A program made the position numbers and the translations under genes. This document shows, piece by piece, positions 8,933 through 18,720 of a stretch of DNA of 64,000 bases; position 1 is the first letter of the stretch; each line of letters begins with the position of its first letter. The notes below the pieces were generated by a model, which was not told the origin of the DNA, did not search any database, and saw nothing but the letters and a program-made list of their open reading frames with translations. Location of the stretch: NCBI RefSeq assembly GCF_000196315.1, contig NC_014230.1:1446001-1510000 (forward strand), read 5' to 3'. The DNA is from Croceibacter atlanticus HTCC2559 (GTDB taxonomy: Bacteria > Bacteroidota > Bacteroidia > Flavobacteriales > Flavobacteriaceae).

Positions 8933-10270
8933 TTATAAAAGACGTACAGCCTCTTTAAATTGTCTTCCTCTGTCTTCGTAGTTTTTAAATAAATCAAAAC
9001 TTGCACACGCTGGTGATAATAACACAGCATCACCACGTTCACCAATTTTGTATGCAATCTTAATAGCTTCACTCATAGATTGAGTTTCAACCATAATATC
9101 TACGCAGTTATTAAAAGCTTTCAGTATTTTTTGATTGTCTACGCCAAGGCAGATTATTGCTTTAACCTTTTCATTCACCAAAGCGTTAAGCTGGCTGTAG
9201 TCATTTCCTTTGTCTACACCGCCAACTATCCAGATCGTATCGCTAGACATACTCTCTAATGCGTAAAACGTAGCATTTACGTTAGTGGCTTTAGAGTCGT
9301 TAATGTAGTTAACGTTATTAATTTTTAAAACGTGCTCCAAGCGGTGCTCTACACCTTGAAAATTAGCTAAACTTTCTCTAATAGTCTGTTTTCTAATTTT
9401 AAGCATTTTAGCAGCACTCGAAGATGCCATTGCGTTTTTCTGGTTATGTGTGCCTTTTAGGGCTAGTGAGTCAATTGGCATATGTATTTTGTTTTCGTCA
9501 ATGTTAATAATCAGTTCGTTGTGTTCTATGTAAGCGCCGTATTTCAATGATTTTGTAGTTGAAAATGGCACTAGTTTTGGTTGAATGGTATGTGCTTCTA
9601 AATAATCATTAATAGCTTCATTATCTGCATCATAAATTAAATAGTCATCATTTGTTTGATTCATTGTGATTCTAAATTTTGAAGCTACATACTTGCTAAA
9701 ATCATAATCATATCTATCTAAATGATCTGGTGTGATATTGGTGATAATTGCAATATGAGGTCTAAAATTCTTAATGTCATCTAACTGAAAACTACTAAGT
9801 TCTAATACATAATTTTCACTGGGACTTAGAGCAACTTGTTTTGCAAAACTGTCTCCTATGTTACCACCAACAGAAGCGTTTAAACCTCCTTCTTTTAAAA
9901 TATGATGTGTCCAACGTGTTACGGTTGTCTTGCCATTACTTCCAGTAATTCCAATAATTGTTGCATTTGTAAATTCTGAAGCAAATTCAATTTCAGAAAC
10001 TATAGCAACCTTGTTATCTTTTAGTTGTTTTATAATTGGCGCTTTGTCTGGAATACCAGGACTTTTCATTACCACATCTGCATTTAAAATTTTAGATGCT
10101 GTATGTTGGTTTTCTTCCCATTCAATCTCAAAATTTTCAAGAACGTCTTTATAGGTTTCAGTTATTTTACCGAAGTCTGAAACAAAGACTTCGTAATCTT
10201 TTTGTTTTGCCAGTATAGCTGTGCCAACGCCACTTTCTCCAGCACCAAGTATGGCAATCCTCTTAGCCAT
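8933..10270 (-). CDS. murD: UDP-N-acetylmuramoylalanine--D-glutamate ligase
   Basis: Mur ligase that adds D-Glu to UDP-MurNAc-L-Ala in the cytoplasm. The N-terminal nucleotide fold opens IAILGAGESGVG, the ATP-binding loop GSNGKTT lies at 110-116, the central metal and substrate region has NITPDHLDRY, and the C-terminal domain has NDSKATN. 445 residues, normal. It starts one base after the mraY stop codon and is 19 bp from ftsW. Confidence 0.97.
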   Translation of the reverse strand: MAKRIAILGAGESGVGTAILAKQKDYEVFVSDFGKITETYKDVLENFEIEWEENQHTASKILNADVVMKSPGIPDKAPIIKQLKDNKVAIVSEIEFASEFTNATIIGITGSNGKTTVTRWTHHILKEGGLNASVGGNIGDSFAKQVALSPSENYVLELSSFQLDDIKNFRPHIAIITNITPDHLDRYDYDFSKYVASKFRITMNQTNDDYLIYDADNEAINDYLEAHTIQPKLVPFSTTKSLKYGAYIEHNELIINIDENKIHMPIDSLALKGTHNQKNAMASSSAAKMLKIRKQTIRESLANFQGVEHRLEHVLKINNVNYINDSKATNVNATFYALESMSSDTIWIVGGVDKGNDYSQLNALVNEKVKAIICLGVDNQKILKAFNNCVDIMVETQSMSEAIKIAYKIGERGDAVLLSPACASFDLFKNYEDRGRQFKEAVRLL

Positions 10271-11503
10271 TTATCTTAATTTAAGTGTGACAATTGTTAT
10301 GACAGCTAATAAAATTCCTATAATCCAAAAGCGAACTACAATCTTGCTTTCGTGCTGTCCTTTTTTCTGATAATGATGGTGTAATGGACTCATTAGAAAA
10401 ATGCGCCTGCCTTCACCATATTTTTTTCTGGTGTATTTAAACCAGCCTACTTGCATTACTACAGATAGATTTTCAATTAAAAAGACACCACACAATACAG
10501 GTATTAATAATTCTTTTCGTGTAGCAATTGCTAATACTGCTATAATACCACCAATGGTTAAGCTTCCGGTATCTCCCATAAATACCTGTGCAGGAAATGT
10601 GTTGTACCATAAAAAACCGACTAATGCACCTGCAAATGCAGTAATAAACACTGTCATTTCACCAGTTCTTGGAATGTTCATGACGTTGAGGTAATCTGAA
10701 AAAATTATATTACCAGATACCCATGCAAACAACCCTAATGTGAGGACAATTATGGCAGAAGAGCCAGCTGCGAGACCATCTATACCATCTGTTAAGTTTG
10801 CACCATTAGATACAGCAGTTACAATAAAGATTACAATGGGTATAAATATTAACCACGCATATTTAGCATAACCAGGATCAATCCAAGTAATTAAATCGGC
10901 ATAATCAAACTCATTGTCTTTAAAGAAGGGAATAGTTGTCTTTTGTGACTTTTCTTCTTCCCTAAATTCTTGAGGTAAGTTTTGAGTTAGTAATTCTTGA
11001 GAATTCTTAGGGTTTACTACCTCTTGTTTTATGGTAATATCTGGATGAAAAAACATTGTTGCTCCAACAATAATTCCTAATCCTACTTGTCCTATAACTT
11101 TAAATTTGCCTTTTAAGCCTTCCTTATTTTTTTTGAAGGTTTTAATATAATCGTCTATAAAACCAATAGTTCCCATCCAAAGTGTGGTTACTATTAAGAG
11201 TATAACATAAATATTGTCTAATCGAGCTAATAGTACCACAGGTATTAACGTTGCAAGAATGATGATAAAACCACCCATTGTTGGCGTTCCTGCCTTTTCA
11301 GATTGCCCTTGTAACCCTAAATCTCTAACAGATTCGCCAACCTGTTTAGCTAATAGGTAGTTTATAATACGTTTACCATAAATAGTTGAGATAGCTAAAG
11401 ACATAAGGATAGCCATTGCTGCTCTAAATGAGATAAACCCAAATACTGAAGCTCCTGTAAGCTGAAATTCTGATTCTAGATATTCAAAAAGATAGTATAG
11501 CAT
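10271..11503 (-). CDS. mraY: Phospho-N-acetylmuramoyl-pentapeptide-transferase
   Basis: Integral membrane enzyme that transfers phospho-MurNAc-pentapeptide to undecaprenyl phosphate, giving lipid I. It has the catalytic Asp pair in [17 protein letters not shown] (117-118), the loop [12 protein letters not shown], the motif MGDTGSL, and the late His cluster [12 protein letters not shown]. About ten membrane segments. At 410 residues it is some 50 longer than E. coli MraY, owing to a hydrophilic insert around residues 155-205, typical of Bacteroidota. It shares one base with murE. Confidence 0.97.
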   Translation of the reverse strand: MLYYLFEYLESEFQLTGASVFGFISFRAAMAILMSLAISTIYGKRIINYLLAKQVGESVRDLGLQGQSEKAGTPTMGGFIIILATLIPVVLLARLDNIYVILLIVTTLWMGTIGFIDDYIKTFKKNKEGLKGKFKVIGQVGLGIIVGATMFFHPDITIKQEVVNPKNSQELLTQNLPQEFREEEKSQKTTIPFFKDNEFDYADLITWIDPGYAKYAWLIFIPIVIFIVTAVSNGANLTDGIDGLAAGSSAIIVLTLGLFAWVSGNIIFSDYLNVMNIPRTGEMTVFITAFAGALVGFLWYNTFPAQVFMGDTGSLTIGGIIAVLAIATRKELLIPVLCGVFLIENLSVVMQVGWFKYTRKKYGEGRRIFLMSPLHHHYQKKGQHESKIVVRFWIIGILLAVITIVTLKLR

Positions 11504-12963
11504 TAGTTATTCAGTTGTGTTAGTAGGGTTTTTACAATTTTAAAATCATCAAAGTCTGTACGTTCACCATTAATTTCTTGGTACGTTTCATGACCTTTTC
11601 CGGCTATTAGTATTATATCATTTTCTTTAGCAAATGAACAAGCCGTTTTTATGGCTTGTTTTCTGTCTGCTATCGAAAGTGTTTTTTTAAAGTGTTGTGG
11701 TTCAACTCCAGACTCTATAGCTTCTATAATTTTGTTTGGGTCTTCTGTACGAGGATTGTCACTAGTAAAAATAACTTTGGTGCTTAATACTGAAGCTATA
11801 TGACCCATTTTAGGACGTTTAGTAGCATCTCTATCTCCACCACAACCAACTACAGTAATAAGCTCTTCATTTTTAGTGCGGATGGCATTTATGGTTTCCA
11901 GAACATTTTTTAAAGCGTCTGGTGTATGTGCGTAATCTACAATTGCTGTAATCTTATTTTTAATAAGGTATTGAAAGCGTCCATTTACAGATTCTAACTC
12001 ACTTATTAACCGAAGGGACTCCATTGTTTGCATACCTAATAACTCTGTAGTAGCAAAGATTGCCAAGAGATTATAGGCATTAAAATTACCTATGAGTTTG
12101 CTCCATAGTTCGTTGTTATTCAGCTTTAATAATAAACCGCTAAATTGATTCTCTAATATCTGCGCCTTATAATCTGCTATAGATTTTAACGCGTAGGTCT
12201 GTTTTTTAGCCTTTGTATTTTGAAGCATTACCATACCATTCTTATCATCTGCATTGGTAAGTGCAAAAGCAGAAGATGGTAACTCATCGAAGAATTTTTT
12301 CTTAACATCCCGATATTCAGCAAATGTGCTATGGTAATCTAGATGGTCGTGAGATAGGTTAGTAAAAATACCACCAGTAAATTTTAATCCAGTTGTGCGG
12401 TGTTGAGCAATTCCATGAGAACTAACCTCCATAAAACAGTACTCACAGCCAATATCTGTCATTTTAGACAGATACTTGTTTATCGTTAATGAGTCTGGTG
12501 TAGTATGTGTTGCTTTATGCTCAATATTGCCCACCATTATTTTAACTGTAGAAAGTAAACCAACCTTGAAGCCTGCTTTAGTATAAAGTTGATAGAGTAG
12601 TGAAGCAATAGTGGTCTTGCCATTTGTACCCGTAACACCTACTAATTGTAAATTCTCTGAAGGATTTTCATAAAAATTAGATGCCATAAACGCCAAAGCC
12701 TGTTGTGCATTCTGAACCTTAACATATGTAACACCGTTAACGGTGTCTTTTGGGAGTTCCTCACAAACAATAGCAATTGCACCTTGATTTACTGCATTCT
12801 TAATATACTCATGGCCGTCTGACACTGTGCCACGCGTTGCTACAAAGACATCATTAAGTGATACTTTTCTAGAATCGAACTCAACATTTGTTATGGCTAC
12901 GTTTGTATTACCAATCACTTTGTTAATAGATACTCTATATAATATGTCTTTTAGTGTAATCAA
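11503..12963 (-). CDS. murE: UDP-N-acetylmuramoyl-L-alanyl-D-glutamate--2,6-diaminopimelate ligase
   Basis: Mur ligase that adds the third residue of the stem peptide. ATP-binding loop GTNGKTT at 112-118, central motif [10 protein letters not shown], and DNPRTEDP in the C-terminal domain. DNPR is the motif that goes with meso-diaminopimelate as substrate, so DAP-type peptidoglycan is inferred. 486 residues, normal. It overlaps the PBP gene by 4 bp and mraY by 1 bp. Confidence 0.96.
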   Translation of the reverse strand: MITLKDILYRVSINKVIGNTNVAITNVEFDSRKVSLNDVFVATRGTVSDGHEYIKNAVNQGAIAIVCEELPKDTVNGVTYVKVQNAQQALAFMASNFYENPSENLQLVGVTGTNGKTTIASLLYQLYTKAGFKVGLLSTVKIMVGNIEHKATHTTPDSLTINKYLSKMTDIGCEYCFMEVSSHGIAQHRTTGLKFTGGIFTNLSHDHLDYHSTFAEYRDVKKKFFDELPSSAFALTNADDKNGMVMLQNTKAKKQTYALKSIADYKAQILENQFSGLLLKLNNNELWSKLIGNFNAYNLLAIFATTELLGMQTMESLRLISELESVNGRFQYLIKNKITAIVDYAHTPDALKNVLETINAIRTKNEELITVVGCGGDRDATKRPKMGHIASVLSTKVIFTSDNPRTEDPNKIIEAIESGVEPQHFKKTLSIADRKQAIKTACSFAKENDIILIAGKGHETYQEINGERTDFDDFKIVKTLLTQLNN

Positions 12964-14948
12964 CTTAATATGAGGGTTATGGTTTGGTTAGGAGTTAGTT
13001 TTGTGCCTTTGTTAACCGATTGAGATTTTACAGAGCCAGTACCGCTTATTTGAACACGCATTCCCATATTTTCTAATAAGGAAACGGCATCCATAGCTGG
13101 CAAGCCTCTTAAATCTGGCATTATGGTTTTATATGTTTGGGCAGTCTTGTAATAGCTGTTGTATTCTTCTTCTACAGAGGTGTGTTGTACATTTATAGTT
13201 TCAACCTCATCTGTTACAGGAGTGTCTGTATAAATCTTTTGGGCTATAGTTTTAAAAACAGGCGCAGCTACAATGTTACCGTAGTAGCCAATTTCTTTTT
13301 TAGGTTTATGTATAACTACGATGCAAGAATACTTAGGATCTTCTGCAGGAAAGTATCCAGCAAAAGAAGATATATACTGTCCTGGTTTTTTCCAATATTC
13401 AACTTGACACGTACCGGTTTTACCAGCCATTGAAAAACGTTCTTCGTAAATATTATCTGCAGTACCTCTTATGACAGTGTTCTCCATCATTTCTTGTACT
13501 TGTTTAGCGGTTTCCTTAGAGCAAATACTTTTATTTATTACCTCTCTATGGTGTTCCTCAACTGTCTTATCCCATTCTTTTATGGCCTTTATAAATCTTG
13601 GTTTTACCATTTCACCATCATTTGCAATCGCATTGTAAAATGTAAGTGTTTGTAATGGTGTCATAGATACTCCGTAGCCAAAAGCCATCCAAGGTAATGT
13701 TGTACCGTACCAATTCTTATCATCTGGACTTGGTAATATTGGAGCGCCTTCACCTTTTATTTCTAAGCCTAATTTTTTGTCAAGTCCCATATTCCTAAGT
13801 CTGTTAATAAAGCGCTTAGGGTTATCCTTGTAGTTTTGATAAATGAATTTTGAAAATGCTGTGTTAGAAGACAATTCAAAAGCTCTTGCAACTGAAATTT
13901 TTCCGTAGCCACCCCATTTTGAATCGTATACAGTACGGTCGTAATACTTAATTCTTCCTTTTTCCGTATCAACTACAGTTGAAGAATCGATAACTTTATC
14001 TTCTAAAGCAGCAACAACTGCCATTAATTTAAATGTAGATCCAGGTTCGTGAGACTCACCAACAGCATAATTTAACTTTTCGTAGTACTTGCCAGAGCTT
14101 GTACGGCCAAGGTTAGACATAGCTTTTATCTCTCCTGTTTTTGTTTCCATAACCACAACAGTACCGTGATCTGCTTCAAACTTTTCTAATTGCCCTAAAA
14201 GCGCATGATGTGCTATGTCTTGTATGTTTACATCAATAGTCGAAATAACATCCATACCATCACGCGGTTCTACCTCGTTGGCATCGCTAATAGGTTTCCA
14301 TTGGTTTTTAGCTATCTTTTGTTTTAGCCTTCTACCTTCTTTACCTCTTAAATAAGGACCGAATGCGCCTTCTAATCCTACTCGAGTGTAATAGCCTTTT
14401 TCATCTACACGTTCATAGCCAACCGTGCGTTCTGCCATTTTTCCTAATGGATGTTCTCTAACAGTTCTTTGCTCAGAAATAAAACCACCTTTAAATGCGC
14501 CAAGTTTAAATAGCGGAAAGTTCTTTACTTTAATATAATCTGAATAGCCAAGGTTTCTGGCCACTAAATAATACCTGTTTTTATTTGCTCTAGCCTTTCT
14601 TAAGTTGGTGCTGTAATACGATGCTGGCTTACCAAAAAGTTTAGAAAGTTCCTGAGAAAGATCATTTACATTAGCTTCAAAGACATCTTGTTTTACAGTT
14701 ACTGCATCGAACCTAATGTCATATTTAGGGACAGATGTGGCTAGTAAATTACCATTGGCGTCATATAGATTACCTCTGTTTGCTGGTATAATAAAATTCT
14801 TTGTGGTTTTCTTTTCTGCAAGATCCTTGTATTTGTCACCTTCAATAAATTGAATGTTGAGAAGTTTCAACGCGACAAGGATAGCAAAGATGAACATACA
14901 TCCTGCTACAAAATATAATCGGTTTAATATGTTCTTTTCATTTGTCAT
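12960..14948 (-). CDS. ftsI: Class B penicillin-binding protein with PASTA domain (FtsI/PBP3 type)
   Basis: Septal peptidoglycan transpeptidase. One N-terminal membrane anchor (about 11-30), a dimerisation/pedestal domain (about 50-210), and a transpeptidase domain with the three penicillin-binding motifs: STFK (304-307, nucleophile Ser304), SSN (360-362) and KTGT (510-513). A C-terminal PASTA domain (about 598-662, starting MPDLRGLPAMDAV) is present; E. coli FtsI lacks it, but it is usual in Bacteroidota and Gram-positive relatives. 662 residues. Position between ftsL-like and murE confirms the division role. Confidence 0.95.
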   Translation of the reverse strand: MTNEKNILNRLYFVAGCMFIFAILVALKLLNIQFIEGDKYKDLAEKKTTKNFIIPANRGNLYDANGNLLATSVPKYDIRFDAVTVKQDVFEANVNDLSQELSKLFGKPASYYSTNLRKARANKNRYYLVARNLGYSDYIKVKNFPLFKLGAFKGGFISEQRTVREHPLGKMAERTVGYERVDEKGYYTRVGLEGAFGPYLRGKEGRRLKQKIAKNQWKPISDANEVEPRDGMDVISTIDVNIQDIAHHALLGQLEKFEADHGTVVVMETKTGEIKAMSNLGRTSSGKYYEKLNYAVGESHEPGSTFKLMAVVAALEDKVIDSSTVVDTEKGRIKYYDRTVYDSKWGGYGKISVARAFELSSNTAFSKFIYQNYKDNPKRFINRLRNMGLDKKLGLEIKGEGAPILPSPDDKNWYGTTLPWMAFGYGVSMTPLQTLTFYNAIANDGEMVKPRFIKAIKEWDKTVEEHHREVINKSICSKETAKQVQEMMENTVIRGTADNIYEERFSMAGKTGTCQVEYWKKPGQYISSFAGYFPAEDPKYSCIVVIHKPKKEIGYYGNIVAAPVFKTIAQKIYTDTPVTDEVETINVQHTSVEEEYNSYYKTAQTYKTIMPDLRGLPAMDAVSLLENMGMRVQISGTGSVKSQSVNKGTKLTPNQTITLILS

Positions 14949-14956
14949 ATTTACCT

Positions 14957-15274
14957 TTAGTCTCTTGCCTTCACTTTAATTTTATAAGGCGGCGTTAATG
15001 AAGGTTTAATTTCTCTGCCTGCCATTTTCCTTGTTACGGTACTCTCCATTTTCATATCCATTAATTTAGAGCGACCATCTACAAATTCACTTCTTAACTC
15101 TCTTACCTCATTATTGAGTTTAGCTATAGTATGAACTTTGCGTTCTGCACTATGAGAGCTAGCAATCATTACAATTGCTAAAACTGTACAGAACAGGATA
15201 AACTGCCAGTTCTTAATGGCATCATCGTTTATTAAAAACGTTCCTTTTAATATGTCATACATTTTGTTACTCAT
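14957..15274 (-). CDS. FtsL-like cell division protein
   Basis: 105-residue bitopic protein: a cytoplasmic N-terminus, one membrane segment (about 24-40, FILFCTVLAIVMIASS), then a short periplasmic helix with heptad-like spacing (KLNNEVRELRSEF), and a basic tail. This is the layout of FtsL, the small coiled-coil partner of FtsQ and FtsB. Sequence identity across FtsL families is very low, so the call rests on topology and position between rsmH and ftsI. Confidence 0.82.
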   Translation of the reverse strand: MSNKMYDILKGTFLINDDAIKNWQFILFCTVLAIVMIASSHSAERKVHTIAKLNNEVRELRSEFVDGRSKLMDMKMESTVTRKMAGREIKPSLTPPYKIKVKARD

Positions 15275-15297
15275 AACTCTATCTCTCGGTCTTTAAA

Positions 15298-16194
15298 TTA
15301 AAGACGCTCTGCAACCCTTAATTTTGCACTACGTGCTCTATTATTAGTTGCTATTTCTTTAGCATTGGGTACTATTAGTTTTCCAACTTTCTTAAATGGA
15401 ACCTCTATATTTCCATAAAAATCCTTTTCAGGCTCACCTTCAAACAAACCGCTTCTTATATAGCGTTTTACTAAGCGGTCTTCTAACGAATGATAGGAGA
15501 TAAGACTTAAGCGACCTCCAGTAGTAAGCATATCTTCGGTTTGTTTTAAAAATTCTTTTAAAACTTCTAATTCTTGGTTAACCTCTATCCTTATTGCTTG
15601 GTATATTTGGGCTAACATTTTGTGCTCCTTACCGCGCGGTAAAAAACTATTTATAACCTCCTTTAAGTGTTCACTTGTTTCAATAGGCGTATCTTTCCTT
15701 GCGCCATAAATTGCACGAGCTAACTTAGGTGCGTTTCTTAACTCTCCATATTGAGACAACACTTGTCTTAATTTTCCTTCTTCGTAGGTGTTTACCACCT
15801 CATAAGCACTAAGTGCATCATTTTGATTCATCCTCATGTCAAGCCTACTGTCAAACCTGGTTGAAAAACCTCGCTCTGCGACATCAAATTGATGAGACGA
15901 TACTCCAAAGTCTCCAAGAATTCCATCTACAGTTTTGTAACCTTGAACACGGACAAAACGTTTAGCGTATCTAAAATTTTGTGGTATAAGTGTAAACCTG
16001 TCATCTTCCAGTGCATTTTCTAAAGCATCTTGATCTTGGTCGAATGCAAATAATTTTCCGTTAGGACCAAGTCTGTTTAAGATTTCTTTACTGTGACCAC
16101 CACCACCAAATGTGACATCAACATATACACCATCTGGCTTAATGTTGAGACCATCTACGGTTTCGTGTAGTAAAACTGGGTTATGATATTCCAT
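15298..16194 (-). CDS. rsmH: 16S rRNA (cytosine1402-N4)-methyltransferase
   Basis: SAM-dependent enzyme (formerly MraW) that methylates C1402 in the ribosomal P site. N-terminal YHNPVLLHETVDGL, SAM-binding motif DVTFGGGGHSKEIL (26-39), then GDFGVSSHQFD and the late ISYHSLEDRLVK. 298 residues, normal. It overlaps mraZ by 14 bp, so the two are co-translated, as in most bacteria that have both. Confidence 0.97.
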   Translation of the reverse strand: MEYHNPVLLHETVDGLNIKPDGVYVDVTFGGGGHSKEILNRLGPNGKLFAFDQDQDALENALEDDRFTLIPQNFRYAKRFVRVQGYKTVDGILGDFGVSSHQFDVAERGFSTRFDSRLDMRMNQNDALSAYEVVNTYEEGKLRQVLSQYGELRNAPKLARAIYGARKDTPIETSEHLKEVINSFLPRGKEHKMLAQIYQAIRIEVNQELEVLKEFLKQTEDMLTTGGRLSLISYHSLEDRLVKRYIRSGLFEGEPEKDFYGNIEVPFKKVGKLIVPNAKEIATNNRARSAKLRVAERL

Positions 16195-16648
16195 CTTCTT
16201 CGTCTTGTCCCATTACTTCTTCAGCTAAATCGGCAAAATCACCTGTAGCATCTTCAATGGCAGTTTCATATTTATCTTTATCCCAAATCTCCACAATATT
16301 AATAGCAGAGTTTAAGACAATCTCTTTAGTGATTCCTGCAAAACCTAATAGGTCTTTAGGGATAAGTAATCTTCCATTAGCATCTACTTCCACAGTTTTT
16401 ACACCAGCTGTAAAACGACGAATGAAATCATTGTTTTTCTTACGGAAACGGTTAAGCTTATTCACTTTTGCCATCATGGCATTCCACTCTTCCATAGGAT
16501 AAAGCTCTAAACATGGCTCGAAAACAGAACGTTTTATGACAAAGCCATCCTGAAGCAACGGCAAAAGTTGCTTCTTTAGGGCAGCAGGAACCATTAAGCG
16601 CCCTTTGCTATCTGCCTTACATTCATATGTTCCGATGAGATTTACCAC
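16181..16648 (-). CDS. mraZ: Transcriptional regulator MraZ
   Basis: 155 residues with two SpoVT/AbrB-type domains (about 5-50 and 78-120). Each carries the swapped-hairpin pattern, seen as ECKADSKGRLMVPAALKK and VEVDANGRLLIPKDLLGF. MraZ forms a ring-shaped oligomer that binds direct repeats in front of the dcw operon and controls it. The start is GTG at 16648, since the first codons read GTG GTA AAT, and there is no upstream in-frame ATG. A set of GTGGT repeats lies about 36-62 bp upstream (see the MraZ box entry). Confidence 0.96.
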   Translation of the reverse strand: MVNLIGTYECKADSKGRLMVPAALKKQLLPLLQDGFVIKRSVFEPCLELYPMEEWNAMMAKVNKLNRFRKKNNDFIRRFTAGVKTVEVDANGRLLIPKDLLGFAGITKEIVLNSAINIVEIWDKDKYETAIEDATGDFADLAEEVMGQDEEDGIS

Positions 16649-16683
16649 GTCTTAAACTATAACTTCAAAAATATAAAAATTAT

Positions 16684-16709
16684 TACCACATTTTACCACT
16701 TTTTACCAC
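16684..16709 (-). promoter_or_regulatory. Candidate MraZ box: three direct repeats with 10-bp period
   Basis: On the minus strand GTGGTA occurs at 16709-16704, 16699-16694 and 16689-16684, exactly 10 bp apart, with A-rich spacers. MraZ is known in other bacteria to bind GTGG-type direct repeats spaced one helical turn apart upstream of its own gene. A fourth copy of GTGGTAA coincides with the mraZ start codon (16648-16642). No separate -7 box was recognised in 16710-16860. Confidence 0.7.
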
Positions 16710-16940
16710 ATTGTTAATAAGTTGTCTGTGTTTTATTGATGTAAATTTGATTAAACACCTGTTAAAATGCTGTATTGCAGTTTGTTGAAAAGCTATTAAC
16801 ATAGGGTTGATAAGTGGGAGGTGAAACTGGAAATATCTCAAAATCAGACATTATGCTAAACTTTCTCAACTCAAAAAACAAGTAGCGCCTCGAATTGCAC
16901 AGAATGCGTATATTTGCCACTTCTAACTGCGATATTATTA
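16710..16940 (+). promoter_or_regulatory. Divergent intergenic region with a plus-strand promoter
   Basis: This stretch lies between divergent mraZ and the hydrolase gene. Positions 16909-16916 read TATATTTG, a perfect Bacteroidota -7 box, placed 25 bp before the ATG at 16941. No TTG was found at ideal -33 spacing (the nearest, 16895-16897, is too close). The minus-strand promoter of the dcw operon should also lie here but was not recognised. Confidence 0.55.
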
Positions 16941-17705
16941 ATGGATAACCAACTTAAAACTGAAGGAAAATTTGAATACCTAGAGATTGGAGAAGGCACG
17001 CCAATTATCATTCTGCATGGATTGATGGGAGGCTTGAGCAACTTTGAAGGTGTTCAGAACTATTTTCCAGACAAAGGTTATAAAGTGGTGATACCACAGC
17101 TGCCGCTATACTCTATGCCTATCCTTAAAACTAAGGTGAGTAAGTTTACAGACTTTATAAAAGAGTTTATAGATTTTAAAGGTTATAAGGAAGTGATATT
17201 GCTTGGTAATTCTTTAGGAGGTCATATAGCTTTATTGGCAACCAAACTTTATCCTGAAAAAATTAAAGCTTTAGTTATAACTGGTAGCTCTGGGCTTTAT
17301 GAAAGTGCTATGGGTGAAAGTTACCCGAAACGTGGTGATTATGAGTACATAAAAGCGAAAGCTGAAAATGTATTTTATGATCCTAAAGTGGCAACAAAAG
17401 AAATTGTTGATGAGGTTTATGCTGTTGTAAATGACCGTAATAAACTTATTAGGACTTTAGCAATTGCTAAAAGTGCAATACGTCACAATATGGCTAAAGA
17501 TTTACCAAATATGACGACTCCTACGTGTATTATTTGGGGAAAAAACGATAATGTTACGCCACCTGAAGTAGCTGTCGATTTTAATAAACTATTACCAGAT
17601 TCTGATTTATTTTGGATAGATAAATGCGGTCACGCTGCTATGATGGAGCACCCAGATGAATTTAATAGTATTTTAAACTCTTGGTTAGAAGCGCGTAAGT
17701 TTTAA
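16941..17705 (+). CDS. Alpha/beta hydrolase
   Basis: 254-residue hydrolase of the alpha/beta fold. It shows the oxyanion-hole region LHGLMGG (25-31), the nucleophile elbow GNSLGG (89-94, Ser91), an Asp in WGKNDNVTP and a His in CGHAAMMEHP, so the catalytic triad is complete. The substrate is unknown. The reading frame extends upstream to a TTG at 16914, but that codon lies inside the TATATTTG promoter box, so the ATG at 16941 is chosen. It lies 48 bp upstream of engB. Confidence 0.85.
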   Translation: MDNQLKTEGKFEYLEIGEGTPIIILHGLMGGLSNFEGVQNYFPDKGYKVVIPQLPLYSMPILKTKVSKFTDFIKEFIDFKGYKEVILLGNSLGGHIALLATKLYPEKIKALVITGSSGLYESAMGESYPKRGDYEYIKAKAENVFYDPKVATKEIVDEVYAVVNDRNKLIRTLAIAKSAIRHNMAKDLPNMTTPTCIIWGKNDNVTPPEVAVDFNKLLPDSDLFWIDKCGHAAMMEHPDEFNSILNSWLEARKF

Positions 17706-17753
17706 TTCTTAAATTAAAACACATCTGTTTCAATATCTAGAACGTTCTGAATC

Positions 17754-18362
17754 ATGAAGATAAATACTGCCAAATTCGTAATTAGCAATAGTGATGTTGA
17801 TAAATGTCCTCAAGACAAGCTTCCTGAATATGCTTTTATAGGAAGAAGTAATGTGGGTAAATCATCATTAATAAACATGATGACCAATAATAAAAAGTTG
17901 GCAAAAACTTCTAGTACTCCAGGAAAGACACAGCTTATAAACCATTTTATAATTAATGATGAATGGTATTTGGTAGATTTGCCAGGTTATGGTTATGCAA
18001 GAACCAGTAAGAAGACTAAAAAAGTATTCCAGAAGTTTATTACAGATTACTTTGTAAAACGATCACAGCTTGTTTGTGCATTTGTTCTTGTAGACAGTAG
18101 ACACGCGCCCCAAAAAATTGATTTAGAATTTATGGAGTGGCTCGGTACGAACTCAATTCCGTTTGCTATAATCTTTACCAAAACAGATAAGCTTAAGAAG
18201 GGTGAATGGGACCGAAATTTTAAAGTTTATAGTTCAAAAATGATGGAAACCTGGGCAGAAATGCCAGAGTATTTTACCACCAGTTCTTTACACAAAACAG
18301 GTGCTGAAGAGGTTTTAGAGTATATTGATACCATAAATGAAAGCTTAAAAACCCAAAGTTAA
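17754..18362 (+). CDS. engB: Ribosome biogenesis GTPase EngB/YsxC
   Basis: 202-residue GTPase of the TrmE-Era-EngA-EngB family, needed for 50S subunit assembly. It has the P-loop GRSNVGKSS (30-38), switch/G3 DLPGYGYA, and G4 FTKTDK. Length is normal. The upstream 48 bp contain a 10-bp palindrome AGAACGTTCT (17739-17748), which may be chance. The gene is convergent with gldC. Confidence 0.96.
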   Translation: MKINTAKFVISNSDVDKCPQDKLPEYAFIGRSNVGKSSLINMMTNNKKLAKTSSTPGKTQLINHFIINDEWYLVDLPGYGYARTSKKTKKVFQKFITDYFVKRSQLVCAFVLVDSRHAPQKIDLEFMEWLGTNSIPFAIIFTKTDKLKKGEWDRNFKVYSSKMMETWAEMPEYFTTSSLHKTGAEEVLEYIDTINESLKTQS

Positions 18363-18384
18363 GTTTATAAGCTAGCTTACTATA

Positions 18385-18720
18385 TTACTCTTTTTTAAGT
18401 TCAAGTTTTTCAGCAAAGTAATCACAGAAATCTTTCATAGTAGCTGTCATCTTCTCATCTTGTGTAGCTCTGTTAAATGTATCACTCATTGCTACTAATG
18501 TTTGGTGAAAGAATTTTTTCATTTCATCTACAGGCATATCTTTTGTCCATAAATCTATACGAAGTGTTTCTTGTTGTTTACTATCCCAAATACTAAGCAG
18601 CATTGCTTTAGCTTCTTCATCTTTAACACCACCATCTTCAGCTGTCCAATTCAGGGATTCTGGTACGTGATTTTCATCAACCTCTACTTGTATATTAATA
18701 TTTGATACTTTGTTAGCCAT
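18385..18720 (-). CDS. gldC: Gliding motility protein GldC
   Basis: 111-residue soluble protein resembling GldC of Flavobacterium. It starts MANKVSNINIQVEVDENHVPESL and contains GGVKDEEAKAMLLSIWDSKQQETLRIDLWTKDM-type core residues, of which only the pattern is quoted. In Flavobacterium johnsoniae GldC helps gliding but is less critical than GldB. Here, as there, it follows gldB directly, with stop and start adjoining at 18720. Confidence 0.9.
   Translation of the reverse strand: MANKVSNINIQVEVDENHVPESLNWTAEDGGVKDEEAKAMLLSIWDSKQQETLRIDLWTKDMPVDEMKKFFHQTLVAMSDTFNRATQDEKMTATMKDFCDYFAEKLELKKE

Noticed and set aside
16914-16940. TTG start extending the hydrolase by nine residues
   Set aside because: The codon is part of the TATATTTG promoter box; the ATG at 16941 begins a normal protein.
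17739-17748. Palindrome AGAACGTTCT before engB
   Set aside because: Short, single copy, at no clear promoter distance; chance is likely.
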